This document shows positions 35,001-42,828 of a stretch of 64,000 nt of DNA, in pieces. Positions within the stretch are counted from its first letter, which is position 1. Each line of letters starts with the position of its first letter. The DNA is from Phycisphaerae bacterium (GTDB taxonomy: Bacteria > Planctomycetota > Phycisphaerae > UBA1845 > Fen-1342): positions 1-64,000 of the forward strand of contig JAJVHV010000005.1 of the NCBI GenBank assembly GCA_022072445.1. Reading direction: 5' to 3'. A program made the translations under genes and the position numbers. The notes beneath the pieces were generated by a model. It was given only the letters and a program-made list of their open reading frames with translations, ran no database searches and was not told where the DNA came from.

Positions 35001-35624
35001 TTGGCAAGTCAGCGCGCTCGTCTGACAGATCGCCTCCGTGCCGGCGATGCAAAAGCGCGGGCTGCCGTGGACGCCATCAAGCAGCAGCAACGCACGCTAG
35101 CCGACCGACGGGATGCGGCCGTCGCAACGCTACGGGCCGAGCCGGCTGAGATCTTACCGGGTGAAATTCGCTTCCTCGCGCACGCCTTGGTTGTGCCGTC
35201 CGCTGACCCCGAGGACCGGAAACGACACGATGCCGAAGTCGAGGCAATCGCTATGCAGGTGGCGACGGTATACGAAGAAGCGTTGGGGGCGACGGTCCGC
35301 GATGTTTCAACGCCACCCAAGGCACGGGCCGCTGGCCTGTCCGACAGCCCCGGCTTCGACCTCCTCTCGATTTATCCATCCGGCGAGCGGCGGGCCATCG
35401 AGGTGAAAGGCCGGGCCGCCATCGGTGACGTGGAAGTTACGGAGAACGAGTGGGCCAAGGCCTGCAACCTGCGCGACGGGTACTGGCTCTATGTCGTGTT
35501 CAATTGTGCTTCACAGCATCCGCAGGTGACGCGGGTGCGCGATCCGTTCGGGAAACTATTGGTCCGTGCCAAGGGCGGCGTGGTGATCGACGAGAGCGCG
35601 ATCTTCGCCGCGGCGGAGTCCTGA
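32061..35624 (+). CDS. XRE-HTH / SNF2-type helicase / DUF3883 fusion
   Basis: A 1,187-residue protein. Residues about 15-68: XRE helix-turn-helix (LREKLGLTQVQLAESLGVSF, ASVNRWENGQAKPG). Residues about 130-660: SNF2/RapA-type helicase with Walker A DDAGAGKT (150), DEAH in LVIFDEAHKLA (252), LLLTATPH (about 304), and the C-lobe DAAGEGINLQFCWLMVNYD, PWNPARLEQRMGRIHRYKQ (about 610-650). An acidic insert is at 465-490. Residues about 1090-1175: DUF3883-like, GFDLLSIYPSGERRAIEVKG, a PD-(D/E)XK-like core with E-V-K. Related helicases occur with DUF1156 methylases and in DISARM-like systems. The HTH domain is an unusual addition. First gene of the operon. Confidence 0.88.
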   Translation: MMRAIPSGRGDSAVADRVRRLREKLGLTQVQLAESLGVSFASVNRWENGQAKPGSLAWQQILRLESAGLGALGPSDDAEQRKGSVPLGTDFLASAGRVRLVAEAERLSYGHLFNPTFATEVSLIDPLPHQRIAVYEHMLTQPRLRLLLADDAGAGKTIMAGLYIREMLARRLVRRVLIVPPAGLVGNWERELRTLFSLNFRIIRGPDVRQGNPFADAESDLAICSVDTLSGERVFGPLKDPSVEPYDLVIFDEAHKLAADREADLTVRRTERYKLAESLAGIQTDDARWLLPWSAQHLLLLTATPHMGKDYPYYCLWRLLEPEVLPTLDAFNAYPTDARRRHFIRRTKEEMVHLDGRPLYPTRESNTLSFDLTQGSVSEQALYDKTTAYMQAFYNAAQILNRSAARLAMSVFQRRLASSTFAVKRSFERRLERLNGFIERVRAGRITADELLKAQRELNNRRDPFDDSTADDDATEDGQERHELAEDELLETIIYTSLGELEAERTQVQELVELAQAVLDTGQESKFEKLRDVLSDPQFRDEKLIVFTEHRDTLAWLGQRLEALGFTDKIAFLHGGMDYKERERQVEHFRRADGAQYLVATDAAGEGINLQFCWLMVNYDIPWNPARLEQRMGRIHRYKQQHDPVIIVNLVAGKTREGRVQATQLRKLEAMRRELGSDKVFDVIGRTYENVSITALMAQCLTEDGASEAVKRIEGTLTKEQIEALEAREKRLFGDGGDVKGELPRLRDQSRVEMFRRLLPGYVRQFVERAAAELDLVVDGDLDDFFALRSGRAAGLDLLWPVLESYPEETRERLTVHRPSESEDAIFLHPGEPLFERLRAVVLDRFAADAQRGAVFIDPTAVRPYIFHLAEITVERRAGSTGADGDAELLECRLVGLKDDSGVIDESPVEYLQLLRGSDRFPPEFARVALAAEESKIRASQYAEEKVAAPLAAARQRALLDSLAEREEFLVRGYNSQDAELASQRARLTDRLRAGDAKARAAVDAIKQQQRTLADRRDAAVATLRAEPAEILPGEIRFLAHALVVPSADPEDRKRHDAEVEAIAMQVATVYEEALGATVRDVSTPPKARAAGLSDSPGFDLLSIYPSGERRAIEVKGRAAIGDVEVTENEWAKACNLRDGYWLYVVFNCASQHPQVTRVRDPFGKLLVRAKGGVVIDESAIFAAAES

Positions 35625-35627
35625 GAA

Positions 35628-36278
35628 TTGCGAACATTCGACTTCTATGAATTCGCTGGCATCATCGCGCCGGGTGCCGTCGTCATTACCGGGGTCGCGG
35701 TAATTCATCCGCCGCTGAAGCAACTCGTCGGTGACCAAGGCTTGAGCCTCGGCGAGTTCGGCATCTTTGTCGTGCTCGCGTATGTCGCCGGTCATCTGGT
35801 GCAAGCCGTCGGAAATCTGCTCGAATGGTGCTGGTGGAAACTGTGCGGTGGATGGCCTTCCGACTGGGTGGGTCGCCGAAAGGGCGACCTGCTCAACCGG
35901 GCACAGCTTGAGCGACTCGAATCCGTTATCGAGGCGCAGCTCCACCTGCCTGGCATGGCGCCTTGCTCGGAAATGACCCGCAAGAAGTGGCACCCAGTCG
36001 TACGCCAAGCCTATGCAGCCGTCGCCGCAGCCGGGCGTGCGGGGCGAATCGAATCGTTCAACGGCAACTACGGCCTGTGTCGCGGCATCGCCGCGGCATT
36101 CGTGGTCGTGTTCACCCTCTCGTTGTTTCAGGACATCGGGCAGCATTGGCCGGAGCGGATCGCGCTGCTGGTCGCCCTTGGTTTGGCACTCGCGCGGATG
36201 CATCGATTTGGCGTTCATTACGCCCGCGAGTTATTCGTTCAGTGTCTGACTCTCGACGCACGCAAAGAGGAGTCGTAA
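35628..36278 (+). CDS. Membrane protein in defence operon
   Basis: A 216-residue protein with about four membrane helices: FAGIIAPGAVVITGVAVI (10-27), FGIFVVLAYVAGHLVQAV (44-61), IAAAFVVVFTLSLF (151-164) and IALLVALGLALARM (177-190). The start is TTG at 35628 (LRTFDFYEF, read as Met), 3 bp after the helicase stop; no ATG gives the first helix. The phrase RTFDFYEFAGIIAPG occurs on membrane proteins in defence islands; a membrane-acting effector is possible but not shown. Confidence 0.7.
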   Translation: MRTFDFYEFAGIIAPGAVVITGVAVIHPPLKQLVGDQGLSLGEFGIFVVLAYVAGHLVQAVGNLLEWCWWKLCGGWPSDWVGRRKGDLLNRAQLERLESVIEAQLHLPGMAPCSEMTRKKWHPVVRQAYAAVAAAGRAGRIESFNGNYGLCRGIAAAFVVVFTLSLFQDIGQHWPERIALLVALGLALARMHRFGVHYARELFVQCLTLDARKEES

Positions 36279-36315
36279 TGCGGAACGCCAAGGTCGGCTT
36301 GGTTGGAGTGTGCTG

Positions 36316-37173
36316 ATGGTCGTAAAGGTGTTTGACGTCGCGCACGGTTCGGCGAGCTTTCTGATCTCGCCGACCGGCAAGTTCGAGCTTGTCGATCTTG
36401 GAGCGCGCGCCGATTGGTCACCGCTCGACCACATCTATCGAAACTACATCCCGTGCGGCGGTCGGCTTGATCGCATCGTGCTAACGCACCACCACGGCGA
36501 TCATCTAGACGACGTGTACAAGTTGACTACTGACCGGATGCCGCGCGTCGTGCTACGGAGGTCGCTCGTGGGCCGGTACGAGCAGGCGTGTAGGGAAAGC
36601 AATTCGACAGAAGGCCAGCAGAAGGCGCGGCACTTTGATCAGTTGTTCGCGGGATACACGGGCAGCGTGTCAGACGTTGACATGGGCTCGCTCGCTTGGG
36701 GAATCGGCAACCACAACTGGTCCTTGTCGGTGGAACAGGCAGATGCTGTCACATCGTCGTGGGGTGGCATGGCTAACTGTTGCAGCTTCGTCGATCTATA
36801 CGACCACAGCGGCACGAAGATGCTGCTGTGCGGGGATATGGAAACCGATGGCATGGTGCTCCTGCTGAATACATACTCTGACTTCCGTTCGATGGTCCGG
36901 GGCGTAAACATCCTGCTCGCGCCGCATCACGGTCATTCATCCGGGTTCTCAACAGACCTGATGAACGCGATCGGCAAGCCAGACATCGTCATCGCTTCGA
37001 TCATGTCCGGCGACGAGCACGTGGACAGCCGCTATTCCAGTTCGGATTGGGTGAAGGGTGTTCGATGGTCGGACGGCAGTGTCAGGCGTCTTCTGACGAC
37101 GCGCAATTACGGTGCGATTACGGTCACGTCGCGCGGAAACGGAGGCTTTCAGGTGACGACTAACCAGCGCTGA
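36316..37173 (+). CDS. Metallo-beta-lactamase-fold hydrolase (ComEC-like)
   Basis: A 285-residue protein with the metal-binding motif LTHHHGDHLDD (HxHxDH) at residues about 55-65, a second metal ligand near LLCGDME (about 170-176) and H in LLAPHHGHSSGF (about 203-214), as in the soluble domain of ComEC and related nucleases or phosphodiesterases. All ligands seem present, so the protein should be active. The start at 36316 has GGAG 7 bp upstream. It is followed 32 bp later by a second, divergent member of the same fold. Confidence 0.82.
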   Translation: MVVKVFDVAHGSASFLISPTGKFELVDLGARADWSPLDHIYRNYIPCGGRLDRIVLTHHHGDHLDDVYKLTTDRMPRVVLRRSLVGRYEQACRESNSTEGQQKARHFDQLFAGYTGSVSDVDMGSLAWGIGNHNWSLSVEQADAVTSSWGGMANCCSFVDLYDHSGTKMLLCGDMETDGMVLLLNTYSDFRSMVRGVNILLAPHHGHSSGFSTDLMNAIGKPDIVIASIMSGDEHVDSRYSSSDWVKGVRWSDGSVRRLLTTRNYGAITVTSRGNGGFQVTTNQR

Positions 37174-37205
37174 CGAAGGGCAGCATTTGGCAACCGGTGA
37201 CGATT

Positions 37206-38222
37206 ATGGCAACCATCCACTTTCTGAATGTGCGTAACGGCGATTGCTCAATCATCCAGAACAACAGCGGCCGCACGACCGTGATCGACATCTGCAACGG
37301 CAACGCGGCGAACCAGCGGAAGGTCGCTGAGGCGATCCGGAACATACTCGGGATTGAGACATTCGGCGCGCCCGCTCGACGGGGCGGCAACTTCGGGATG
37401 CGCGACAAGCCCACAGACCCCGTCGAGTACATCCGTGCCCTTGGCGTCGGGCAGGTCTTTCGGTTCATCCTATCACACCCCGACATGGACCACATGGATG
37501 GATTCAAGGCTCTCTGCGACGACATTGGCATCGTGAACTTCTGGGATTCCGGCGTGAGAAAGGAAAAGCCCGATTTCTCTGGCGGCCCCTACAACGAGGG
37601 AGATTGGGACCACTACGTCAAGGTGCGGGACGGACGCACGGATGTGAAGGTTGTGACTCCGCGAGCTGGCAGCCATTTTCAGTTTGCCAACGCCGGCGAG
37701 CCAAACGATGGCGGTGACTATCTGAGCATCGTGGCGCCCAGCAACAATCTTGTTGATGAAGCGAACGCCGACGGCGACGTAAACGATGGTTCCTACGTCA
37801 TCGTGTATCGGTCGGCTGGTGGGCGAATCGTTTTTCCAGGCGACGCACACGATGCCACGTGGGAGTACGTTCTTGCGAATCACCACGACCTTGTTGCTGA
37901 TTGCGCCGTGTTGATCGCTCCGCACCACGGTCGAGCGTCCGATCGGTCTTACGACTTCCTCGACGTGCTCAGGCCTGGTCTGACGTTGTTCGGGTGCGCG
38001 GATTCAGAACACCTCGCGTATGACGCCTGGAGCAGCCGAGACCTCCCCATCATCACCAACAACCAGGCGGGGAACATTGTCTTGGAGCCCAGCGGCGATG
38101 GCGTCGACGTTTTCGTTGAGAATCTTGAGTGTGCCCGGACGTACGAGTCGGCTGATCTTACGCGGAGGTCGCACGGGTGTTATTTCGTTGGGCGGGTTGC
38201 GAAGCCTCAGCCGGTGGCCTGA
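37206..38222 (+). CDS. Second metallo-beta-lactamase-fold hydrolase
   Basis: A 338-residue protein, MATIHFLNVRNGDCSIIQNN, with the metal motif ILSHPDMDHMDGFK (about residues 92-105; HxDxDH), acidic ligand in VFPGDAHDATWE (about 213-224) and LIAPHHGRASDRS (about 239-251). It differs from its neighbour in length and loops, so this is a pair of paralogues from distinct lineages, not a recent duplication. The start is uncertain (GTG 37197 or ATG 37206); no strong ribosome-binding site. Confidence 0.82.
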   Translation: MATIHFLNVRNGDCSIIQNNSGRTTVIDICNGNAANQRKVAEAIRNILGIETFGAPARRGGNFGMRDKPTDPVEYIRALGVGQVFRFILSHPDMDHMDGFKALCDDIGIVNFWDSGVRKEKPDFSGGPYNEGDWDHYVKVRDGRTDVKVVTPRAGSHFQFANAGEPNDGGDYLSIVAPSNNLVDEANADGDVNDGSYVIVYRSAGGRIVFPGDAHDATWEYVLANHHDLVADCAVLIAPHHGRASDRSYDFLDVLRPGLTLFGCADSEHLAYDAWSSRDLPIITNNQAGNIVLEPSGDGVDVFVENLECARTYESADLTRRSHGCYFVGRVAKPQPVA

Positions 38223-38259
38223 CGACGTGGTGATTCAGGCGGCATGAAAGGAATCTCGG

Positions 38260-39378
38260 ATCACGACTGAACCGAAACAACTCGGAGCCCACGCTCAAGC
38301 CGACGTAGAGCAGCTTCGGCGCCGGGCGCTGGAGAGCGTTCAGCTTGCGATCGAGCTGTTCAATCGCCCGCACGAGGGCGCTCGGCCAGAGGCGGTGCTC
38401 ATCCTGCTGCATCACAGCTTTGAAATGATTCTCAAGTCGCTCATCGTTGAACGCACCGGCACCGTCTTTGACGCGGAGCGCGGCTACTCGTACGGGTTTG
38501 ATACCTGCCTGCGATTGGCAGCGGACGAGCTCGATCTGCTTACGAAGGACCATCGGAAGTTCCTGTCGATCCTCGACAATCTGCGCGATTCTGCGACGCA
38601 CTACTACCAGGAGGTCTCGGAGCCCGTCCTTTACATCTTCGCCCAGGCGTCTGTGTCGCTCTTCAATGAGTTAATCCGAAAGGCGACCGGGAAGGGGTTG
38701 TTGGAGTTTTTGCCAGGCCGGGTGCTGCCCATTTCCTCGATCCCGCCGCAGCGACTCGGGTGTGTGCTCGACGAGGAGTTCAATCGCCTTCGCGAACTTC
38801 TGCGCCAGCCTGACATGAACAAGCGGCAGGCGGTGGCGATGTTGCGACCATTGATGGCTTTCAAAGTCGGCGGTGAAGAAACGCACCGTCGCATGACCGT
38901 GGCGGAATTGGAAGTCGCCGTTGAGAATCTCAGCGCCGCTCAGAGTTGGCGGGTCGTGTTTCCGGAGATTGCTCGAATCGAGCTCGGCTCGGACGGCGAC
39001 GGGATATCAGTCGGCTTCAAAGTCGTTAAGGACACGCCGGAGGCGCTGCCTGTTCGCGTCTTGAAGCCCGGCGATCCTGAGCCGACCGGCGGGGTCATCA
39101 TCCAAAAAGAGGTGAATCTGTTTGATAAGTTCAACCTCGGACTCGATCAGCTGTCGAAGAAGCTCGGCATTAGTAGGTGGCGAGTGATCGCCATGATTCG
39201 TGAGTACAAGCTCGATTCCGACGACGGTTGTTTTCGCGAACTACGCATTGGATCACAGCGCTACAAGCGATACAGCATGAAAGCCCTCGACGCCCTGCGT
39301 GCGAAGCTCGACACCGCTGAGGAGTGTTGGGCTAAACACGGCTACGAGCTGACCCATCGGAAGGGAAAAAGAAAATGA
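38260..39378 (+). CDS. DUF3644-like protein with apparent AUC start
   Basis: About 372 residues. The conserved N-terminal part includes LESVQLAIELFNRPHEGARP and EAVLILLHHSFEMILKSLIV, then RGYSYGFDTCLRLAADELDL and DSATHYYQEV, matching DUF3644, a HEPN-like helical domain of defence loci. The C-terminus has a winged-helix-like stretch (LSKKLGISRWRVIAMIREYK). No ATG, GTG or TTG exists in frame before 38395, which would cut the conserved domain. The only well-placed codon is ATC at 38260, 7 bp after AAAGGA and reading I-T-T-E-P-K. The stop overlaps the methylase start (ATGA at 39375). Confidence 0.68.
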   Translation: MTTEPKQLGAHAQADVEQLRRRALESVQLAIELFNRPHEGARPEAVLILLHHSFEMILKSLIVERTGTVFDAERGYSYGFDTCLRLAADELDLLTKDHRKFLSILDNLRDSATHYYQEVSEPVLYIFAQASVSLFNELIRKATGKGLLEFLPGRVLPISSIPPQRLGCVLDEEFNRLRELLRQPDMNKRQAVAMLRPLMAFKVGGEETHRRMTVAELEVAVENLSAAQSWRVVFPEIARIELGSDGDGISVGFKVVKDTPEALPVRVLKPGDPEPTGGVIIQKEVNLFDKFNLGLDQLSKKLGISRWRVIAMIREYKLDSDDGCFRELRIGSQRYKRYSMKALDALRAKLDTAEECWAKHGYELTHRKGKRK

Positions 39379-42300
39379 CCGACAAACGCCTCATCGAAGT
39401 CGCCTTTCCACTCAAGCAAGCGTCGATTGACTCCGTGCATGAGAAGAACGTGCGGCATGGGCATATTTCGACGCTGCACATCTGGCCGGCGCGGCGGCCG
39501 CTTGCGGCTTGTCGGGCGGCGCTGATTGCGACGCTGTTGCCGGACCCCGGCTCGCCGGAGAAGCGGAAGGAACTGTGCGAGAAGATTGGCGGCAAGGTCG
39601 TGAAGGTCGTCAAGCGGAAGAAGTTGCCGACGGGCAAAGTCGAGGACAAGGTCGTCGAGGAAACCGTCGGCGGCATCCTGCACTGGGGCCGCGAGACGGA
39701 GAACAAGGCGGACGTCGATTGGTTCCGCGAGGAAATCCGCAAGGCCTACGGCGGGCGGGCGCCGAAGGTGCTCGACCCGTTCGCTGGCGGCGGCGCCATT
39801 CCGTTGGAGGCGATGCGGCTGGGCTGCGAGGTCACGGCCATCGACATTAACCCGGTCGCGTGGTTCATCCTCAAGTGCACGCTTGAATACCCGCAGAAGC
39901 TGGCCGGCCAGAAGCGGCGGCTGCCGGATTTCGCCCTGCGCGACTCGGAGTTCATGGAGAGCTTTTTCAAGGCTCACGGCTTCAAGAAGGCGCAGATCCG
40001 CACGTTCCTGAAGCACCTGGGCCTGGGCGAGGATGATGCGCCACCCCTTCCGGGCATGGGCGGTGTCGCCGGCGGCGAGATCGATCCGTCGTTCCTGGAG
40101 GCCGACCTTGCCTGGCACGTGCGGGCGTGGGGCCGATGGGTATTGGCCGAAGCGCGGAAGGAGCTGGCCCGCTTCTATCCGACCTACGCTGATTATCAAC
40201 CGCTCGAAGATGTCGAGGAGTGGCGCGAGAAGCACCCGAAACTCGTGCGGCCGATGCGGCTCGTGCCGCTGAAAGACGACGGCACGCCGGACATCGACGC
40301 GCTGAATGAGGAAGTGCTCAAGGAGGCGTTCGCCAAGGACAAGAAGTTCTGGGGCAAGGACAAGGAGAGCAAGAAGCACCGCAAGGAAGCGACGGAGGCG
40401 TTCTTCAAGAAAAAAAGCAATCCGCGCTGGGTGGCGAAACCCACGGTGGCCTACCTCTGGGCGCGGACGGTGCGGTGCAAAAACTGCCGCGCGACGGTCC
40501 CTCTGCTTAAGACGCGCTGGCTAGCAAAAAAGAGCAACAAGCGCGTCTTGCTCAACATGGAGCCGAACGCAGAGGGTACAGGCGTCGTGTTCAGTGTCGA
40601 GAGTAATGTGCCGGCGATCGGCGGGAACAACGCTCAGAAGCGCGAGCATGACCGGAGACTCGGGCAGGGAACAATGAGCCGCGCCGGGGCGTGGTGTCCG
40701 TCTTGCGGGAAGCCGAGTACGGTCGCAATGGAGATGGAAGATGTTCGGCAGGAGGGCGTGAACGGTCGACTCGCCGCGATGATGACAGCGGTGGTAGTCG
40801 ATGGTGTGGCTGGGAAGGAATATCGCCTACCGACGCGCGAAGAGCTGCAAGCGGCGGATGATGGAGCGGCGCACGTTGATCGCGTGTTCGCAGATGTTCC
40901 GTTCGGTGTTCCTGAGGAGCCGACGCCCAAAGGCGGTGGTACTGGCGCGGGCCGCGCGTTTAGTGTCCAGGGATACGGGATGATGCGCTGGCGTGACCTC
41001 TTTGCGCCGCGCCAGTTGGTAGCGCTAGGGACCGTCGCGCGAGCAACGCGCGATGTCGCTCAGGCTATGCGGGACGAATCGTACGATCGGGGATGGCATG
41101 AGAACGTCATCGGGTTCCTCGCCCTCATGCTCGACCGGCTTTCTAACCAGACAAGCGCGCTGTCCCGATGGAATCAGGGAGGTGAGAAGATCGAGGGGAC
41201 GTTCGCACGCTTCGCCTTGCCGATTCTCTGGGACTTCGCCGATACGAATCCGCTAGCGAATACGAGCGGCGCATACATGAGCGCGGTCGAGTGGGTCTCG
41301 CTCGCAGTTTCGCATCTACTCGCAGCTACGACCAACGCTCCTTCTCCACATCCGAACTGCCGATCGGCGATTGAGTCGCTCAACGGAGCTTCATTCGATC
41401 TCGTCGTCACCGATCCGCCATACTACGATGCGATCCCCTACTCTGACTTGATGGACTACTTCTACATTTGGTTGCGTCGTTCCGTCGGAGATGCGAATGA
41501 TGCGATTCGAGAGGCTTTCCATGAGCCGCTGTCGCCGAAATGGGATCATGCCAATAACGATGGCGAGCTAATCGACGATTCAAGCCGGCACGACAACGAT
41601 GCTGAGAAGTCAAAGGCCGTCTACGAGGACGGTATGGCTCGCGCATTTTTAGCGGCGTCGAAAGCTCTTGCTTCTGAGGGCCGCCTTGTCATCGTGTTCG
41701 CAAACAAGCAGCCAAATGCTTGGGAAACGCTCGTTTCGGCGATCATAAAGGCGGGCTTCGTCGTGGACGGAAGTTGGCCAATTCAAACTGAAATGGGCAC
41801 GCGGCAACGGGCGCTTACCTCCGCGGCTCTCGCATCGTCGGTATGGCTCGTTTGTCGAAAACGGCCCGAAACGGCACGCCCGGGCTGGGACAACACTGTG
41901 CTCGGGGAGATGCGCTCCCGCATCGGTGAACAGCTTCGGACGTTTTGGGATGCCGGCATTCGCGGCCCTGACTTCGTGTGGGCGGCGACCGGCCCCGCGA
42001 TGGAAGCGTACAGCAAGCACCCGTTCGTCAAGAAGGCCGACCAGCCGGGCGAGACGATGAGCGTGTCGGAGTTTCTGCGGGCGGTTCGCCGAATCGTCGT
42101 CGACTTCGTCGTCGGCCGAGTGCTGAGCGAAGCAAGCGGCACGGAATCCGACACCGAGACGACCGCTTCACTCGACGATGTGACCACCTACTACCTGCTG
42201 CACCGGCACGACTTCGGCATGGAGGATGCACCGGCCGGGGCGTGCATCCTGTACGCCGTGTCGTGCAACCTCTCGGAGAGCGACCTGGCGGACAAGTACG

Positions 42301-42824
42301 ACCTGCTGGTGCGCTCGGGCGGCGTGGACAAGGACGACGACGGCGAGCCGGATGCCGGCGACGCCGACGCGGAAGGCGAGGCGACGGAGGGCACGGGGAG
42401 CACGTTCAAGCTCAAAGCGTGGAAGCAGCGCAAGCGGCCCGGGATGGGTGTCGATCCGCTGGCGGACGCGGCCCGAGCCCGCCGGCTGCGGGAAGTGGCC
42501 CAGCCGAGGCTGTTCGAAGGAACGGAATCGACGGAGCAGGCGCCTGCGGCAAAGATGATGCCGCTGATCGACCAGGTCCACCGGCTGATGCACCTGTGGA
42601 GGGCCGGGGACGTGACGAAGGTCGATCTGTACCTCGAAGACCGCGGCCTGCGGCGGAGCGAGCTGTTCAAGCAGCTCCTGCAGGCGCTGATTGAGCTTTC
42701 GCCCGAAGGCAGCGAAGAGCGGAGCGTGCTGGAGAGCATCAGCAACCATGTGCAGGCGCGGGGCATGACACGGAAAGAAGACGCCAAGCTGTTCGTGGAA
42801 ATCGTCGATGGCGAGGAGGATTGA
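39375..42824 (+). CDS. DUF1156-type DNA methylase (COG1743)
   Basis: An 1,149-residue adenine-type methylase. It opens RLIEVAFPLKQASIDSVHEK and GHISTLHIWPARRPLAACRA, the DUF1156 signature. Motif I is VLDPFAGGGAIPLEAMRLG (about residue 132) and motif IV VVTDPPYYDAIPYSDLMDYF (about 676). A Zn-ribbon is formed by VRCKNCRATVP and WCPSCGKPS (about 366-442). The C-terminal third is acidic, then helical. Members pair with DUF499 ATPases and SNF2 helicases in predicted anti-phage systems; this enzyme should mark self DNA. Coupled upstream by ATGA and downstream by close spacing. Confidence 0.9.
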   Translation: MTDKRLIEVAFPLKQASIDSVHEKNVRHGHISTLHIWPARRPLAACRAALIATLLPDPGSPEKRKELCEKIGGKVVKVVKRKKLPTGKVEDKVVEETVGGILHWGRETENKADVDWFREEIRKAYGGRAPKVLDPFAGGGAIPLEAMRLGCEVTAIDINPVAWFILKCTLEYPQKLAGQKRRLPDFALRDSEFMESFFKAHGFKKAQIRTFLKHLGLGEDDAPPLPGMGGVAGGEIDPSFLEADLAWHVRAWGRWVLAEARKELARFYPTYADYQPLEDVEEWREKHPKLVRPMRLVPLKDDGTPDIDALNEEVLKEAFAKDKKFWGKDKESKKHRKEATEAFFKKKSNPRWVAKPTVAYLWARTVRCKNCRATVPLLKTRWLAKKSNKRVLLNMEPNAEGTGVVFSVESNVPAIGGNNAQKREHDRRLGQGTMSRAGAWCPSCGKPSTVAMEMEDVRQEGVNGRLAAMMTAVVVDGVAGKEYRLPTREELQAADDGAAHVDRVFADVPFGVPEEPTPKGGGTGAGRAFSVQGYGMMRWRDLFAPRQLVALGTVARATRDVAQAMRDESYDRGWHENVIGFLALMLDRLSNQTSALSRWNQGGEKIEGTFARFALPILWDFADTNPLANTSGAYMSAVEWVSLAVSHLLAATTNAPSPHPNCRSAIESLNGASFDLVVTDPPYYDAIPYSDLMDYFYIWLRRSVGDANDAIREAFHEPLSPKWDHANNDGELIDDSSRHDNDAEKSKAVYEDGMARAFLAASKALASEGRLVIVFANKQPNAWETLVSAIIKAGFVVDGSWPIQTEMGTRQRALTSAALASSVWLVCRKRPETARPGWDNTVLGEMRSRIGEQLRTFWDAGIRGPDFVWAATGPAMEAYSKHPFVKKADQPGETMSVSEFLRAVRRIVVDFVVGRVLSEASGTESDTETTASLDDVTTYYLLHRHDFGMEDAPAGACILYAVSCNLSESDLADKYDLLVRSGGVDKDDDGEPDAGDADAEGEATEGTGSTFKLKAWKQRKRPGMGVDPLADAARARRLREVAQPRLFEGTESTEQAPAAKMMPLIDQVHRLMHLWRAGDVTKVDLYLEDRGLRRSELFKQLLQALIELSPEGSEERSVLESISNHVQARGMTRKEDAKLFVEIVDGEED

Positions 42825-42828
42825 GCGA

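Noticed and set aside
32928-35090. A 720-codon open frame on the minus strand.
   Set aside because: It lies wholly opposite the helicase gene, whose motifs are all on the plus strand; an antisense open frame is expected in GC-rich coding DNA.
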